The notes below the pieces were generated by a model. It did not search any database. It was not told the DNA's origin and saw only the letters and a program-made list of their open reading frames with translations. From contig NZ_VMSB01000001.1 in assembly GCF_009858245.1 (NCBI RefSeq), positions 1,860,001-1,924,000 of the forward strand: a stretch of DNA of 64,000 nucleotides, written 5' to 3'. Each line of letters starts with the position of its first letter. Position 1 is the stretch's first letter. Below, in pieces: positions 1 through 7,925 of this stretch. The position numbers and the translations under genes are program-made. Origin of the DNA: Ornithinibacter aureus. Lineage in GTDB: Bacteria > Actinomycetota > Actinomycetes > Actinomycetales > Dermatophilaceae.

Positions 1-1
1 C

Positions 2-643
2 AGCAAGGACGAGAGCTGGCGGGTGATCGACGCGATCCGCGCCGAGGTCGCCGACCTGCTCGACGACCTCACCCCCGACCAGCGCCGTCACCGGTCGCTG
101 TGCGACGCCTGGACCGTCCGTGACGTCGGTGCCCACCTGTCGATGTCGGCCCTCGCATCCACGGGCTTCGTGATGAGGACCGCTGTCCGACAGGGGTTTC
201 GGTTCGACCCCATAATCCGCGAGGGCACCTTGGCCTGGTCGCGCGAGCTCACCGACGCCCAGGTGTGTGACAACCTGCGCTCACTGGTGGGGAACAGGAA
301 GCTGGCGCCGACGACGATGTGGCGAGACCCCCTGATCGACGCCCTCGTCCACTCCCAGGACATCGCCCGCCCGCTCGGAGCCCCCATGGCCGTCCACCCC
401 GAGGCAGCGGCGACCGCCGCCGACTGGGCCTGGGACCGAACCTTCGGCTTCCCGTTCTTCGCCGCCCGCCGGTTGCGTGGTGTGCGGCTCGTGGCGACCG
501 ACGCCGACTGGGCCCGAGGGTCGGGAAACGAGGTGCACGGCCCGGTCACCTCCCTGCTGCTCCTCTCGACCGGGCGGCGCACCCCGTACGCCGAACTGAC
601 CGGCCCCGGAGCCGACCGCGCCCGGGCGCTGGGAGCTCGCTGA
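2..643 (+). CDS. Maleylpyruvate isomerase family, mycothiol-dependent protein (5' partial)
   Basis: The product resembles the actinobacterial MDMPI/DinB-like family: four-helix-bundle metalloenzymes or their relatives that use mycothiol. Visible family marks are the N-terminal segment with CDAWTVRDVGAHL, whose His is a likely metal ligand, and DALVHSQDIARPLG in the middle, with the second His-x-x-Asp pair. The first in-frame start in the window is GTG at 23, but the frame is open back to base 2 and the residues before the GTG (SKDESWR) look like family N-terminus, so the true start is probably just outside the window. The substrate cannot be told; many members are of unknown function. The gene is followed after about 60 bases by a YwiC-like gene with its own promoter. 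Confidence 0.75.
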   Translation, partial: SKDESWRVIDAIRAEVADLLDDLTPDQRRHRSLCDAWTVRDVGAHLSMSALASTGFVMRTAVRQGFRFDPIIREGTLAWSRELTDAQVCDNLRSLVGNRKLAPTTMWRDPLIDALVHSQDIARPLGAPMAVHPEAAATAADWAWDRTFGFPFFAARRLRGVRLVATDADWARGSGNEVHGPVTSLLLLSTGRRTPYAELTGPGADRARALGAR

Positions 644-693
644 CTGCGCCCGACCTCAGCTGACCCGCCGCCGAGCCAGCAAGGGCGTCGTCC

Positions 694-699
694 TACGCT
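694..699 (+). promoter_or_regulatory. -10 element of a leaderless promoter
   Basis: TACGCT lies exactly six bases before the GTG start at 706, and no Shine-Dalgarno sequence is present. With the usual 6-7 base distance from -10 to +1, transcription would begin at or next to the start codon. The same geometry recurs at many operon heads in this window. Confidence 0.5.
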
Positions 700-705
700 C
701 GACGG

Positions 706-1437
706 GTGAGCCGCAGGAGGGCACCCGGGTGGGTGCCGAACCAGCACGGGGCGTGGGCGATGCTCGCCACCCCGCTCGCGGTGGGCATCCTCGCCAGCGG
801 CCCCGCGTGGGTCCACATGCCGCTCACCGCGTTCTGGTTCCTCGGCTACTTCGCCTTCTTCGCCGCCGGGCTCTGGCTGAAGGCTCCGCCACGTCGCCGA
901 CCCGCGCTCGTGCCGCCCCTGCACACGTACGCTGTGGCGTCCGCGGCGTTCGGAGCCCTCACCCTCGCGCTCGACCCGGGTCTGTTGCGGTGGGCTCCCC
1001 TGTTCGTGGCCCCGACGGCCATCGGACTCGTCGCGAGCGCCCGGCGCGACGAGCGCAGCCTGTGGAGCGGGCTGGCCACGAGCATCGGCTCCTCGCTCAT
1101 GGTCCTTGTGGCCTACGACGCCGGCAGCGGCACCGACTGGGAGCGCGCCTGGCTGCTGACCGGCATCCTCGCGGCGTACTTCGCCGGCACCGTGCTCTAC
1201 GTCAAGACGATGATCCGTGAGCGCGGCGACGAGCGCTTCCACTGGCTCTCGGCGCTGGCACACGGGGCGGCCACCGTCGCCATGACCGGGGTGGACCCGT
1301 GGCTCGTGCTCGTGTTCGCGCTGCTGACGATCCGGGCCGCGGCGCTCCCGGCCTACAGGCTGTCGCCGAAGGCCGTCGGCATCGGCGAGGTCGTCGCGAC
1401 CGTCGTGGTCGCGACCACCGCACTCCTCGTCACCTGA
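706..1437 (+). CDS. YwiC-like family membrane protein
   Basis: Integral membrane protein of 243 residues with about seven or eight hydrophobic segments. The N-terminal motif PNQHGAWAM is the hallmark of the YwiC-like family. The biochemical role of the family is not established, so none is claimed; the QHGAW motif recalls the conserved polar motif of prenyltransferase-like membrane proteins. The GTG start is chosen because TACGCT stands six bases upstream, giving a leaderless start. The gene is convergent with the next minus-strand gene, and a long hairpin lies between the two 3' ends. Confidence 0.8.
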   Translation: MSRRRAPGWVPNQHGAWAMLATPLAVGILASGPAWVHMPLTAFWFLGYFAFFAAGLWLKAPPRRRPALVPPLHTYAVASAAFGALTLALDPGLLRWAPLFVAPTAIGLVASARRDERSLWSGLATSIGSSLMVLVAYDAGSGTDWERAWLLTGILAAYFAGTVLYVKTMIRERGDERFHWLSALAHGAATVAMTGVDPWLVLVFALLTIRAAALPAYRLSPKAVGIGEVVATVVVATTALLVT

Positions 1438-1470
1438 GCGGGTTCGGGCCACGACAGCGCCCGGCACCCA

Positions 1471-1532
1471 GTCGAGTGAGCGCAACACGCCGTGCGTGAT
1501 TCGGCGGACACGGCATGTTGCGCTCACTCGAC
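1471..1532. repeat. Long hairpin, family C copy 1 (putative bidirectional terminator)
   Basis: Inverted repeat with 24-base arms at 1471-1494 and 1509-1532 that differ at one position, and a 14-base loop. The outer part (GTCGAGTGAGCGCAACA) is identical to the arms at 37639-37655 / 37683-37699, and a related hairpin lies at 27118-27179. It sits between the convergent ends of the YwiC-like gene and the small helical-protein gene. There is no U-tract. A terminator role is inferred from position. Confidence 0.7.
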
Positions 1533-1580
1533 GCCGGCGCACGGTCTCGGACGACGGCGCCCGGGTCCGACCGACGACCC

Positions 1581-2036
1581 TCAGCCCGACCCGCCGAGGT
1601 CGACCGCATAAGCCTCGAAGGTCAGGTCCGACCCTCGCTGGCGGTGCCGAACGAGCTGCCCCAGCAGCCGGGTGGCGGCCTCGCGGTGGGCGGCAACGGC
1701 ATCCGGGTCCGGCATCCCCTCATCGCGCTCGTCGAGCAGTCGCTCGACCTCGGCCAGCAGCTCGGCGTGCTCGACCAGCTGTGACTCGACCTGGTGGTTC
1801 AGACGCGGCGCCTTGGTGCGGATGTCGTCGTAGAACCCTCCGGACGACTCGGTGAGCTCGACGTGGTCACGAAGGTCGTGGGCGAGCTCGGTCAGCGCGG
1901 CCCGCACCCGCCCGCGCCACGTGGAGCCCAGCCCCGCCGGGTGGTCCAGGGCGCCTTGCAGTGCCACCATCGACTCGCCGAGCTCGGCCCGCTGCGCCTG
2001 CACCTGCTTCAGGTACGCGGCATACGCTTCGTCCAC
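1581..2036 (-). CDS. Small helical protein, possibly hemerythrin-like
   Basis: Predicted 151-residue, almost entirely helical, charged protein. Histidines and acids spaced along the helices (HDLRDHVELTES near 55-66, VEHAELLAEVERLL in the middle, and a C-terminal HRQRGSDLTFEAYAVDLG) recall hemerythrin-like (HHE) bundles that bind a di-iron centre. The full ligand set cannot be confirmed by eye, so the family is tentative. The GTG at 2036 is chosen because AGGAGG lies eight bases upstream. A longer frame back to 2162 only adds a Leu-Ala repeat made by the hexanucleotide repeat and is rejected. The gene is divergent from the response-regulator/reductase gene. Confidence 0.6.
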   Translation of the reverse strand: MDEAYAAYLKQVQAQRAELGESMVALQGALDHPAGLGSTWRGRVRAALTELAHDLRDHVELTESSGGFYDDIRTKAPRLNHQVESQLVEHAELLAEVERLLDERDEGMPDPDAVAAHREAATRLLGQLVRHRQRGSDLTFEAYAVDLGGSG

Positions 2037-2081
2037 GGTCCACCTCCTGCGTCGGCACCCATCATCGCGCGCCCCGGCCGC

Positions 2082-2135
2082 GAGCGCGAGCGCGAGCGCG
2101 AGCGCGAGGGCGAGGGCGAGGGCGAGGGCGAGGGC
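2082..2135. repeat. Hexanucleotide tandem repeat (GAGCGC)4(GAGGGC)5
   Basis: Nine consecutive six-base units in the 180-base divergent intergenic region between the helical protein (minus) and the response-regulator/reductase gene (plus). The array lies upstream of the plus-strand -10 element and about 50 bases upstream of the minus-strand start, so a change in unit number would alter promoter spacing rather than a reading frame. Confidence 0.9.
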
Positions 2136-2175
2136 AGCGTCCTTCAATACCCCCCTCGGCACCGAGCGGCGGCCC

Positions 2176-2211
2176 TACAGTGGGCGCACGTCTGCCACCC
2201 CGTCGAAGGAG
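2176..2211 (+). promoter_or_regulatory. -10 element and ribosome binding site of the regulator/reductase gene
   Basis: TACAGT at 2176-2181 is a plausible -10 element. AAGGAG at 2206-2211 sits five bases before the ATG at 2217 and fixes that start. Unlike many genes here, this one would have a short leader of roughly 30 bases. Confidence 0.45.
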
Positions 2212-2216
2212 CAGCC

Positions 2217-3751
2217 ATGGCCAGGGCCACGATCCTCGCGGTCGATGACGACCCCCAGGTGGCTCGCGCGATCGTGCGCGACCTCCAGGCTCGCTACGGC
2301 TCCGAGTACCGGGTGGTCCGGGCGACCTCTGGGGACGAGGCGCTCGGCGTCCTCGCAGAGCTCACCCTGCGCGGCCGACCGGTCGCCCTCCTCGTCTCCG
2401 ACCAGCGGATGCCGGGCATGACCGGCATCGAGCTGATGGCCAGGGTCCGCGAGACCTCACCGGACACCAGGCTGCTGTTGCTCACGGCCTACTCCGACAC
2501 CGACGTCGCCATCAGGGCGATCAACGACATCGGCCTCACCTACTACATGGTCAAGCGGTGGGAACCGCCCGACAGCGCGCTCTACCCCGTGGTCGACGAC
2601 CTCCTCTCGGCCTGGCGGGCCGACCACCCCGACACCAGCAGTGCCATCCGCGTCGTCGGGCACCTCTGGTCCGACCGCAGCTACGACGTGAAGATGTTCC
2701 TCGCTCGCAACCACATCCCGTACACGTGGCTCGACCTGGAACGCGACGAGGAGGCCCGCCTGCTCCTCGACCTGGCCGACGTCGACACCGCCGACCTCCC
2801 CCTCGTGCTGCTCCCCGAGGGCCAGTCCCTGCGCAGCCCCACCAGCGTCGAGCTCGCCGAGGCGCTCGGACTGCGGACCCGGGCCCAGCAGCCGCTCTAC
2901 GACCTGTGCATCGTCGGTGGCGGTCCGGCCGGGCTCGCCGCGGCGGTGTACGCCGCGTCGGAAGGGCTGCGCACCGTCGTCGTGGAGCGGGACGCACCCG
3001 GCGGCCAGGCCGGGCAGAGTGCCGCCATCGAGAACTACCTCGGCTTCCCCAAGGGGGTCTCGGGTGCCGAGCTCACCCACCGGGCCGTTGCCCAGGCCGC
3101 GCGGTTCGGCGCCGAGACCGTGCTCGCCCAGGACGTCGTCGGGCTGGGGTCGCGCGGTGTGTACTACGGCGCCTCGGCGTCCGAGGCCGCCCAGACGGCA
3201 GGGCAGGTCGTCCACGTCGTCGGAGCCGCCAACTCCGCCGGGCAGGCCGTGCTGAACTTCGCGAAGGTCGCGGACAAGGTCGTCATGCTCGTGCGCGGCA
3301 CGTCGCTCGAGGCGTCGATGTCGGAGTACCTCATCGCGCGGATCTCCGCCGCCGACAACGTCGAGGTGCGCTTTCGCACCGAGGTGTCCGCCGCCCACGG
3401 CACCGAGCACCTCGAGTCGGTCACCCTCGTCGACCGCGACACCGGAGCCCAGCACGACGAGGCCACCAACTGGCTGTTCGTCTTCATCGGCGCACTTCCC
3501 CGTACCGACTGGCTCGGGGATGCCGTGCTGCGCGATGCCTTGGGGTTCCTCGTCACGGCCCTGACCTCCAGCGGGCGGTGCACGCCGCGTCCTGGCCGCT
3601 GGCCCGGGCCCCCTACGCCCTCGAGACGAGCCTGCCCGGGGTGTTCGCCGCCGGTGACGTCCGGCTCGACTCCATGAAGCGGGTCGCCTCGGCTGTCGGG
3701 GAGGGCGCGATGTCGGTCCACCTCGTGCACCAGTACCTCGCGAGCGTGTGA
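2217..3751 (+). pseudogene. Response regulator fused to thioredoxin-reductase-like FAD oxidoreductase, frameshifted and internally deleted
   Basis: N-terminal receiver domain (residues 1-125) with VDDD near residue 10 and phosphoacceptor Asp62 in VSDQRMP. Next comes a linker/thioredoxin-like segment, then a FAD/NAD-binding reductase domain that starts with GGGPAGLAAA and has GAANSAGQA as its second nucleotide-binding motif. Two defects are visible. (a) About 45 residues usual in this fusion family, including the stretch ending in an ATG motif, are missing between AQDVVGL and GRGVYYG, without a frame change. (b) One G appears lost near 3557; restoring it joins VTGPDLQR to PYALETSLPGVFAAGDVR, the expected C-terminus, which ends at 3751. 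The stop overlaps the ATG of the kinase gene (TGATG), so the two are coupled. The frameshift may be a sequencing error; the deletion is harder to explain that way. Confidence 0.8.
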
Positions 3752-5148
3752 TGGACCTCGCGGAGCTGCGGGGCCTGACGCTGTTCGACGGCCTCGACGA
3801 CGACCAGCTCGCGGCGCTGCTGGCGTCGTCCACGGAGCACGTGATGCGCCGCGGCGAGCTGCTGTTCCAGGAAGGCCGCCCCGCCGACTGCTGGTGGGTC
3901 CTGCTCGAGGCCCCGGTGGCCCTGATCAAGCAGGTGGGCACCGAGGAGTCGGTCCTGGGCTACATGACGACCCCCGGCCAGTGGGCCGGAGGCTTCGCCG
4001 CGTGGGACGAGTTCGGGGTCTACGTCGCATCGGCCCGGGCAGAGAACCCCGGACGGGTCCTGCGTCTCGAGGCACCCGAGCTGCACCGGCTCTCCGTGCA
4101 GTGGTTCCCGTTCGGGCTGCACTTCATCGAGGGCCTGGTCAAGACCGTGCGCCGGATCGAGTCCACGGCCCGCCAGCGCGAGGCCCTGGTGGCGCTAGGC
4201 ACCCTCTCGGCAGGCCTCGCCCACGAGCTGAACAACCCGGCGTCGGCCGCGACCCGGGCCGTCGACAGCCTCCAGGGCACCTCCGCCGCCCTGCTCATGG
4301 CTCTGTCCACCTGGCCCGGGCTGGGATCTCGGCCGAGGACTTCACCACCCTGGACGAGCTGCGGCTACGGGTCAGCGGCACGGAATCCGCGCTCACCGCG
4401 CTCGACCTGGCCGACCGAGAGGACGAGCTGTCCGACTGGCTCGTGGCCCACGACGTGGACCGCGACTGGGAGATCGCTCCCGCCCTCGCGGCAGCAGGCG
4501 CCGACCTCGCATGGTGCGAGGAGCTCGCTCGGGGGGTGCCTGCCACCTCCCTCGCCCCCGCCCTGGAGTGGGTGTCCGCGTCACTCTCGACGGCCGCGCT
4601 GCTCGGTGAGGTCAAGGAGGCGACCGGCCGGATCTCCACGCTCGTCGCCGCTGTTCGGTCCTACTCGCAGATGGACCGGGCCTCGCTCCAGAAGACCGAC
4701 CTCGTGGAGGGGTTGGACAGCACGCTGGTGATGATGGGCCACAAGCTGGGCACCGGCATCAGCGTGGAGCGGCACTACGCGCCGGGGCTGCCCCCCATCG
4801 AGGCGATGGCCGGTGAGCTGAACCAGCTCTGGACCAACCTCGTCGACAACGCGATCGACGCCATGTCGGGTGAGGGCACCCTGCGGGTCTCCGCCCCGCT
4901 CGGATGCCGTGGGCCGGGTGGTCGTCGAGGTCGCCGACACCGGGGCGGGGATGCCACCCGAGGTGCGCGCGCACGCCTTCGAGCCCTTCTTCACGACCAA
5001 GGAGGTCGGCAAGGGCACCGGGCTCGGCCTGGACATCTCGCGACGCATCGTGGTCGAACGTCACTCCGGGGAGATCACCATCGAGTCCGGCCCGGGTGGC
5101 ACGCTGGTGCGTGTGCGGCTGCCGATGCGCCACCGGGGCGCCTCCTGA
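3751..5148 (+). pseudogene. Cyclic-nucleotide-binding sensor histidine kinase (two compensating frameshifts)
   Basis: The N-terminal 120 residues form a Crp-like cyclic-nucleotide-binding domain (LTLFDGLDDDQLAALL onward, a typical effector-domain opening). The kinase core follows: H-box GLAHELNNPASAAT (His near residue 157), N-box NLVDNAIDA, G1 box DTGAGM and G2 box GTGLGLDIS. Reading needs a C restored at about 4307 (giving ALSHLARAGISAEDF) and a C removed from the run at 4894-4897 (giving VSARSDAVGRVVVEV); after both, the frame returns to the original. Both changes are in C runs and look like sequencing errors. The ATG at 3751 overlaps the previous stop. The natural partner is the receiver-reductase protein just upstream. 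Confidence 0.8.
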
Positions 5149-5165
5149 CCCGCACGCCCGAAGGG

Positions 5166-6368
5166 ATGACGGTCATGATCGAGCAGGGCGTCAAGGGCCG
5201 AGGCGGGCTCCAGCCCTTGGCCGTGCCCACCGGCGTGCCCGCCCTCGCCCTGCTCCCCCTGCTCGAGCAGTCCCTGCGCGGGGATCGGCCGGTCATGCCG
5301 CACGCCGCCTCCGGGCCGGTCCCGCCCGTCCCCGTCCACGACCCAGCCTCCCTTCCCGACGCGCTCGCGGTCGTCGTCGGCACGTCGGGCTCCACGGGCA
5401 CCCCCAAGCGAGCGATGCTCACAGCGCCCGCCCTGCGCGCCAGCGCACGAGCCACGCACGACACCCTCGGCGGCCCGGGCCAGTGGCTGCTCGCCATCCC
5501 CGCCCACCACATCGCGGGCCTGCAGGTGCTGCTGCGATCCCTGGATGCCGGAACGTCGCCCCTCGCGATGGACCTCACCGACGGCTTCCGCCCCCAGTCC
5601 TTCGTCACGGCCGCCGAAGGCTTCACACCCGGCGCCCGCAGGTACACCAGCCTCGTGCCGACCCAGGTGGTCCGTCTGCTCGACCACCCCGGTGGCGCCG
5701 ACGCACTGCGCACGTTCGACGCGGTGCTCGTCGGTGGCGCCGCGATGCCACCCCGACTGCGCGCCCGAGCCGAGCGGGCTCGAGTGCACCTCGTCGCGAC
5801 CTACGGCATGAGCGAGACCGCGGGCGGGTGTGTCTACGACGGCGTGGCCCTGCCCCGCACCGAGGTCGAGCTCGACGAGGAGGGTCGCATCCTGCTCGGC
5901 GGCCCGACGATCGCCCACGGCTACCTCGGCCTCCCCGACCTCACGCGCGCGACGTTCGGAACCGACGAGGACGGCATCCGGTGGTTCCGCACCGACGACG
6001 TCGGGCACGTCGACGACCGCGGCCGCCTCCACGTCGACGGGCGACTCGACGACCTGATCAACACCGGAGGGCTCAAGGTCGCCCCGCGCCTGGTCGAGGA
6101 GGCGATCCTGGAGCACGTTCCCGGCATCCGCGACGTCGTCGTCGTCGGCGCCCCCGACCGCGAGTGGGGGGAGGCGGTGTGCGCGCTGTTCGTGCTCGAG
6201 CCGGGTGCCCTGCACGACGTCACCGCCGACGACCTGCGGGCGTACCTGCGCGATCTCGTCCCCGACCACGCCCTCCCCCGGCGCGCTCGCCGCGTCACCG
6301 ACCTGCCGACACGGGGCCCCGGCAAGCCGGACCGCCGCGCGGTGGCGGCCCTGTTCACCATGGGATGA
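5166..6368 (+). CDS. menE: o-Succinylbenzoate-CoA ligase
   Basis: Acyl-adenylate-forming enzyme of 400 residues that activates o-succinylbenzoate to its CoA thioester in menaquinone synthesis. The P-loop-like motif VGTSGSTGTPKRAM (near residues 75-88), the ATYGMSETAGG motif and the late GRLDDLINTGGLKV motif are those of the AMP-binding family. The length is short, as usual for actinobacterial MenE. The assignment to MenE rather than another acyl-CoA ligase rests on length and on menA lying two genes downstream. The ATG at 5166 is 17 bases after the kinase stop; a second ATG at 5175 is possible. Confidence 0.88.
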   Translation: MTVMIEQGVKGRGGLQPLAVPTGVPALALLPLLEQSLRGDRPVMPHAASGPVPPVPVHDPASLPDALAVVVGTSGSTGTPKRAMLTAPALRASARATHDTLGGPGQWLLAIPAHHIAGLQVLLRSLDAGTSPLAMDLTDGFRPQSFVTAAEGFTPGARRYTSLVPTQVVRLLDHPGGADALRTFDAVLVGGAAMPPRLRARAERARVHLVATYGMSETAGGCVYDGVALPRTEVELDEEGRILLGGPTIAHGYLGLPDLTRATFGTDEDGIRWFRTDDVGHVDDRGRLHVDGRLDDLINTGGLKVAPRLVEEAILEHVPGIRDVVVVGAPDREWGEAVCALFVLEPGALHDVTADDLRAYLRDLVPDHALPRRARRVTDLPTRGPGKPDRRAVAALFTMG

Positions 6369-6375
6369 TGGAGCG

Positions 6376-6630
6376 GTGCTGCGTTACCTCCCCGTCCTCC
6401 TCAGCCTCGCGCTCACGGTCTACTGCGTGGTGGACGCGATCCAGACCCGGGACGGGGCTGCCCGCAACCTGCCCAAGATCGCGTGGCTGATCGTCATCCT
6501 GCTTCTTCCCTTCATCGGGCCGGTGGCCTGGCTGATCGCCGGCCGGCCTCGCAAGGGCGCTCCCGGCATCCCCCAGCAGCGCCGCCCGCGCGGCCCGGAC
6601 GACGACCCCGACTTCCTCAAGGACCTCTGA
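6376..6630 (+). CDS. PLDc_N domain membrane protein
   Basis: Small protein of 84 residues with two transmembrane helices (about 3-20 and 34-55) and the typical PLD-nuclease N-terminal pattern: a first helix ending in DAIQTRDGAARNLPKIAW and a second, Pro/Gly-containing helix followed by GRPRKG. The tail is hydrophilic and ends in DDDPDFLKDL. The function is unknown; members often sit among menaquinone and respiratory genes of actinobacteria, as here between menE and menA. The GTG at 6376 lies eight bases after the menE stop. Confidence 0.8.
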   Translation: MLRYLPVLLSLALTVYCVVDAIQTRDGAARNLPKIAWLIVILLLPFIGPVAWLIAGRPRKGAPGIPQQRRPRGPDDDPDFLKDL

Positions 6631-6638
6631 ACACCCTC

Positions 6639-7526
6639 ATGGCATCCCTGAACCAGTGGGTGGCTGGTGCCCGCCCGCGCACCCTGCCTGCCGCCATCGC
6701 CCCCGTCATCCTCGGAACCGCTGCCGCCCACCTTCTCGGGCGCGGCGACCTGGCGCTGGCGATCCTCGCCCTCCTCGTCGCCCTCTCGCTGCAGGTCGGG
6801 GTGAACTACGCGAACGACTACTCCGACGGCATCCGCGGCACCGACGAGGCCCGGGTCGGCCCGGTGCGCCTCGTGGGCCAGCGTCTGGCGGCCCCGGCAA
6901 ACGTCAAGGCGGCGGCGATGCTGAGCTTCGGCGCCGCGGCCATGGCAGGCCTGGCCCTCGTCGGCCTCAGCGAGGCGTGGATCATGCTGCCGCTCGGTGC
7001 CCTCTCGGTGCTCGCGGCCTGGCGCTACACCGGCGGCGACAACCCCTACGGCTACCGCGGCCTCGGTGAGGTCTACGTCTTCGTCTTCTTCGGTCTGATG
7101 GCCACGCTCGGCACGCTGTACACGCAGGCGGATGCCGTGTCCTGGTTCGGTGTGATCGGCGCCATCGGGGTCGGCGCGCTGGCGTCGGCGATCCTCGTGG
7201 CCAACAACCTGCGCGACATCCCGACCGACATCGAGCACGGCAAGCGCACCCTCGCGGTGCGACTCGGGGACACGCGAACGCGCACCCTGTACGTCGCGCT
7301 GCTCACGGCATCCGTTCTCGCGGTGCTCGGCATGGCGTGGTTCGAGCCGTGGGCGCTGCTCGGTCTGCTCGTCGCGCCGCTGGGGTGGAAGGCCGTGCAG
7401 ACCGTGCGGGCTGGGACGACCGGGCGTGAGCTGATCCCGGTGCTCGCCGCCACGGGGCTCTACGAGGTGGCGTATGCCGTGCTCATCGCCCTCGGTGTCG
7501 TCATCGGCGTCGCGATCGCCACCTGA
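6639..7526 (+). CDS. menA: 1,4-Dihydroxy-2-naphthoate polyprenyltransferase
   Basis: Membrane prenyltransferase of the UbiA superfamily (295 residues, about eight or nine helices) that attaches the isoprenoid tail to dihydroxynaphthoate in menaquinone synthesis. The N-terminal WVAGARPRTLPAAIAPV and the first Asp-rich motif NYANDYSDGIRGTD are diagnostic for MenA; the second Asp-rich site is NNLRDIPTDIEHGKRTLA. The gene ends the menE-PLDc_N-menA plus-strand unit. The ATG at 6639 is nine bases after the preceding stop. A nearly perfect 60-base palindrome follows the stop. Confidence 0.95.
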   Translation: MASLNQWVAGARPRTLPAAIAPVILGTAAAHLLGRGDLALAILALLVALSLQVGVNYANDYSDGIRGTDEARVGPVRLVGQRLAAPANVKAAAMLSFGAAAMAGLALVGLSEAWIMLPLGALSVLAAWRYTGGDNPYGYRGLGEVYVFVFFGLMATLGTLYTQADAVSWFGVIGAIGVGALASAILVANNLRDIPTDIEHGKRTLAVRLGDTRTRTLYVALLTASVLAVLGMAWFEPWALLGLLVAPLGWKAVQTVRAGTTGRELIPVLAATGLYEVAYAVLIALGVVIGVAIAT

Positions 7527-7542
7527 TCCCCACCCACCAGCG

Positions 7543-7602
7543 ACTTATTGCACTGCAGCCACCTGCCCCGGATCCGGGTCAGGTGGCTGCAGTGCAATAA
7601 GT
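7543..7602. repeat. Long palindrome, family B copy 1 (putative bidirectional terminator)
   Basis: Sixty-base inverted repeat with 30-base arms, one mismatched pair and no loop (centre GGATCC). The arms begin ACTTATTGCACTGCAGCCACC. The same 21 bases form the arms at 39614-39669, over 30 kb away. It lies between the convergent ends of menA and the DUF4229 gene. There is no U-tract. Confidence 0.8.
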
Positions 7603-7616
7603 GCGGGGTCAGCCGT

Positions 7617-7919
7617 TCAGCGGAAGGTGTCGTCCCCGCGCGCGGCCTCGGCGTCCTCGGCATCCTCATCGGTCGAGCCGGCCCCGGCAGCCGCCTGCTT
7701 GGCCTGCTTGGCCTCCATCCGCTGCTCGATCTTCTGGGCGAGCTGCGCCGAGTAGTCCTCCCGGAAGCGGCGCAGGCCGAAGTACGAGATGACGGCCGAG
7801 AGCAGGGCCGCACCGGCGACGAGCAGGAGCATGTTCTCCTGGCCGCGCAGCCCGAGCAGCCAGAGCGCGGACAGCACGCCGAAGAAGACGAGCAGGCGCA
7901 GGACGGTGTACCGAAGCAC
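7617..7919 (-). CDS. DUF4229 domain membrane protein
   Basis: Protein of 100 residues with two transmembrane segments (about 5-25 and 28-46), then a short basic motif (FGLRRFREDYSAQL) and a charged, partly coiled tail rich in Lys, Ala, Asp and Glu. This matches the small DUF4229 family of actinobacteria, whose role is unknown. It is the last gene of the cytochrome c maturation operon, starting (GTG at 7919) six bases after the CcsB stop, so a link to membrane haem handling is possible but only by position. Confidence 0.75.
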   Translation of the reverse strand: MLRYTVLRLLVFFGVLSALWLLGLRGQENMLLLVAGAALLSAVISYFGLRRFREDYSAQLAQKIEQRMEAKQAKQAAAGAGSTDEDAEDAEAARGDDTFR

Positions 7920-7925
7920 GTCAGA

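Noticed and set aside
88-1542. Long minus-strand open frame (484 codons) opposite the first two genes
   Set aside because: Arg/Gly/His-rich composition with no domain; it is the usual antisense frame of very GC-rich genes. The same applies to long antisense frames at 2457-3941, 5061-6269, 9017-10699, 12528-14240, 18639-21317, 27236-28470, 37910-39661, 40631-43531, 47766-49445, 51768-53633 and 60633-62882.
2037-2162. N-terminal extension of the helical protein with a Leu-Ala repeat
   Set aside because: It is only the translation of the hexanucleotide repeat; the GTG at 2036 has a good ribosome binding site.
3553-4900. Programmed ribosomal frameshifting in the reductase and kinase genes
   Set aside because: No slippery heptamer plus structure is seen, shifts go both ways, and all are in G/C runs; sequencing error is simpler.
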